Of a DNA stretch of 7,521 nt, positions 5,794-7,521 are shown one piece after another. This stretch comes from an uncultured beta proteobacterium (GTDB lineage: Bacteria; Pseudomonadota; Gammaproteobacteria; Burkholderiales; Rhodocyclaceae). How positions within the stretch are numbered: the stretch's first letter is position 1; each line of letters starts with the position of its first letter. The stretch is from assembly GCA_903932755.1 (NCBI GenBank), contig CAIZHL010000541.1, forward strand, positions 1 through 7,521. The letters run 5' to 3'. A program made the translations under genes and the position numbers. Below the pieces are notes generated by a model that saw only the letters and a list, made by a program, of their open reading frames with translations, searched no databases and was not told the origin of the DNA.

Positions 5794-6780
5794 TTATGCC
5801 GGTCCGCCGGCAAGCGCCTGCTTCAGAGCCGCGCCCCCGATGATGCTTTCCAGCTTGGCCGCATAGTGCGGATCGGTGGCATAGCCGGCGGCCTGCAAGC
5901 CGCGGGCGAAGCGGCCCGGCTCCTGCGCCCCGATGATCGCTGCATAGCGGGGGTTGCCGGCCAGCAAATTGGCGTAGTCGCCAAACGCTTCCTCGTAAGA
6001 ACCGTAGGCACGGAAACGTTCGATGCGGTTCTGTGCCAGGCCGGCAATCACTTCCGTGGTTGCCGCCTCCACCGTCGCGCCGCGCCAGTTGGCGCCAGCC
6101 TTGATGCCGAAGGTGTTGAAGCTCGGGCTGCCATCGGCACGCCGTGCCTCGGACTTGCCCCAGCCGGTTTCCAGCGCCGCCTGAGCCACCATGAAGTGCG
6201 CCGGTATGCCCGTGACCTGTTCGGCGGCGACGGCTGCCGGCAGCATACGATTGACGAAGGCACGTTGCGCGGCGGTGGTGCTGACGGGCACTGAAGTCGA
6301 CGGCGGCGGTGCGGCAACGGCAGGGGCGGCCGGAAGATTCTGCAGGGGAAAAGCCTTGGCGGCCTCGCGCCGCAGGGGCAGTGCTTGCTCCTGCGGCAAG
6401 CGGAGTGCGGGCGCTGCCGGCTGCAGGGGCAAGGGGCCATCCAAAGGCCGGGGTTCATGATTCTGCCGCGCCAGCTGCGCTTCGATCATTGCAGCAAGGC
6501 CCGTACCCCGGCCGCTGCCGCCGAGTACCTGAGCAAGTTGCTGGTCGAGCAATGACTCATACATGCGCGTCTGATCGCTATCGAAGACTCCTTCGCGCGG
6601 AGTGGCATCACGCATCGACTTCATGACCATCTGCAAAAAGAATGCCTCGAATTGTTTGGCAACTTGCCTGTTTGCGGCGGGATCACCCTTGCCAGCCTGG
6701 CGCTTGAGCGCGGTGAGGCTGTTGGCATCAAAAATATTGGCAGTCGCTGAAAGCGGGGCCGGGTTGTTTCCGGTGGTCAT
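5794..6780 (-). CDS. flgJ: FlgJ: flagellar rod-capping protein with peptidoglycan hydrolase domain
   Basis: FlgJ caps the growing rod and cuts peptidoglycan so the rod can cross the cell wall. The 328-residue product has the N-terminal rod-cap domain (about 34-103: QVAKQFEAFFLQMVMKSMRDATP, then MYESLLDQQLAQ). A Pro/Ala/Leu-rich linker (about 107-170) follows, then a C-terminal glucosaminidase (GH73-type) domain (about 173-320). Within that domain QAALETGWG carries the predicted catalytic acid Glu204, followed by FNTFGIKA, NPRYAAI and the YATDPHYAAKL motif. Length matches the dual-domain FlgJ of beta- and gammaproteobacteria. It is 78 bp downstream of flgI and presumably in the same operon. 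The ATG at 6780 has only a weak ribosome-binding site (GAG), but the next upstream ATG is in another frame and stops at once. Unlike the common flgIJKL order, flgK does not follow directly. Confidence 0.95.
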   Translation of the reverse strand: MTTGNNPAPLSATANIFDANSLTALKRQAGKGDPAANRQVAKQFEAFFLQMVMKSMRDATPREGVFDSDQTRMYESLLDQQLAQVLGGSGRGTGLAAMIEAQLARQNHEPRPLDGPLPLQPAAPALRLPQEQALPLRREAAKAFPLQNLPAAPAVAAPPPSTSVPVSTTAAQRAFVNRMLPAAVAAEQVTGIPAHFMVAQAALETGWGKSEARRADGSPSFNTFGIKAGANWRGATVEAATTEVIAGLAQNRIERFRAYGSYEEAFGDYANLLAGNPRYAAIIGAQEPGRFARGLQAAGYATDPHYAAKLESIIGGAALKQALAGGPA

Positions 6781-6829
6781 GGCGAAGCTCAGAATCTCAT
6801 GGCTGGAGGAAAATCAGTCGTCAAAGCAG

Positions 6830-6854
6830 CGTGGCAAAAATTCCCCTCGCCACG
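6830..6854 (-). repeat. Hairpin in the flgI-flgJ gap
   Basis: On the minus strand CGTGGC and GCCACG flank 13 bases. With G-U and A-U pairs the stem can extend to about 10 bp around a 5-base loop. It begins 4 nt after the flgI stop. There is no trailing U-run, so it more likely sets mRNA stability or partial read-through into flgJ than full termination. The rest of the 78-bp gap shows no promoter I could support. Confidence 0.35.
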
Positions 6855-6858
6855 ACAA

Positions 6859-7521
6859 TCAAATGATTTCCAACTCGGCGCGCAAGGCACCCGCCGCTTT
6901 CATCGCCTGCAAAATGGCGGTCAGTTCCTGCGGACCGGCACCCAGGCTATTCAATGCCTTGACGATTTCGGCGAGATTGGCGCCGGCCTTGACGTTGATC
7001 AGCGAGCTGCCATCCTGCTTGATCTCGACCTGTGCATTGGCCACGCCCGCGGTCTGTCCGCCGGACAATGCGGAAGGCTGGCTCACCGAATTGTCGGTGG
7101 TGACCGAAACAGTAAGAGTGCCATGCGCTACCGCGCAGTTGTCCAGCAGGACGTCCTGATTCATCACCACCGAACCGGTGCGACTATTGACGATCACCTT
7201 TGCCGCCATTCGGGCCGGGGTCACATCGATGCTCTCGACCTGGCCGATGAAGCTTACACGCTCGTCCGGATTGGTCGGTGCACGCACCCGTATCTGGCGA
7301 CCGTCCGCCGCCGTGGCGGTACCCGGCAGCACTCGATTGATTGCTGCCGCCAGCCGCTGCGCCGTACCGAAGTCCGTCGCATTCAACTCCAGATAGACAT
7401 ACTCGCCCTCTCCCAGGGGCATCGGCACTTCACGTTCGACCGATGCTCCGTTTGGAATCCGGGCGGCAGACAGGTGGTTCACGGTTACCATGGAACCGGC
7501 ACCCGAGCCACCCGCTCCAAC
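6859..7521 (-). CDS. flgI: FlgI: flagellar P-ring protein (C-terminal part)
   Basis: FlgI forms the P ring around the rod in the periplasmic peptidoglycan layer. The window holds the last 220 residues; the N-terminus and its Sec signal lie beyond the right edge. Visible landmarks are GAGGSGAGSMVTVNHLSAARIPNGASVER near the edge (read here in two overlapping parts), the segment IVNSRTGSVVMNQDVLL followed by a cysteine in NCAVAHGTL, a Gly/Ser/Gln-rich loop (SALSGGQTAG), and the family's typical ending (LNSLGAGPQELTAILQAMKAAGALRAELEII). An internal ATG at 7491 is not the start, because the conserved frame continues through it to the window edge. It lies just upstream of flgJ on the same strand. 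Confidence 0.95.
   Translation of the reverse strand, partial: VGAGGSGAGSMVTVNHLSAARIPNGASVEREVPMPLGEGEYVYLELNATDFGTAQRLAAAINRVLPGTATAADGRQIRVRAPTNPDERVSFIGQVESIDVTPARMAAKVIVNSRTGSVVMNQDVLLDNCAVAHGTLTVSVTTDNSVSQPSALSGGQTAGVANAQVEIKQDGSSLINVKAGANLAEIVKALNSLGAGPQELTAILQAMKAAGALRAELEII

Overview
The window is part of a flagellar gene cluster from a Gram-negative bacterium. It has high-GC coding sequence and a P-ring protein, which implies an outer membrane. FlgI and FlgJ sequence style, a long FlgK and FlgL, and sigma-54-type promoters fit a betaproteobacterium (perhaps Rhodocyclales-like) or a related gammaproteobacterium. This placement is inference from general familiarity, not from a search.

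Layout, right to left, because most genes lie on the minus strand: the C-terminal 220 residues of FlgI (P-ring, cut by the window edge); FlgJ (rod cap plus peptidoglycan hydrolase); then one plus-strand gene, 5058-5657, encoding a 199-residue EF-hand protein that interrupts the usual flgJ-flgK-flgL order; then FlgK, FlgL and a predicted lipoprotein whose start overlaps the flgL stop by 4 nt and which runs off the left edge. FlgI and FlgJ build the periplasmic ring and the rod. FlgK and FlgL form the hook-filament junction.

The most interesting part is the 280-bp divergent region between flgK and the EF-hand gene (4778-5057). It holds a sequence matching every defined position of the sigma-54 -24/-12 consensus facing flgK, a second good sigma-54 match facing the EF-hand gene, and a dense block of palindromes between them that sits where a shared enhancer-binding activator would bind. 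The two predicted transcripts each carry an inverted repeat early in the leader. This suggests that the EF-hand gene is co-regulated with late flagellar genes and is a candidate calcium-responsive accessory motility factor. The lipoprotein, coupled to flgL, is a second uncharacterised candidate flagellar partner. FlgK is much enlarged (997 residues) by a central region with about three tandem repeats resembling the flagellin/FliD 'IN' motif.

The convergent flgJ/EF-hand gap (5658-5793) holds a perfect 16-bp GC palindrome and a small hairpin after flgJ. I saw no RNA genes, insertion sequences or CRISPR arrays.
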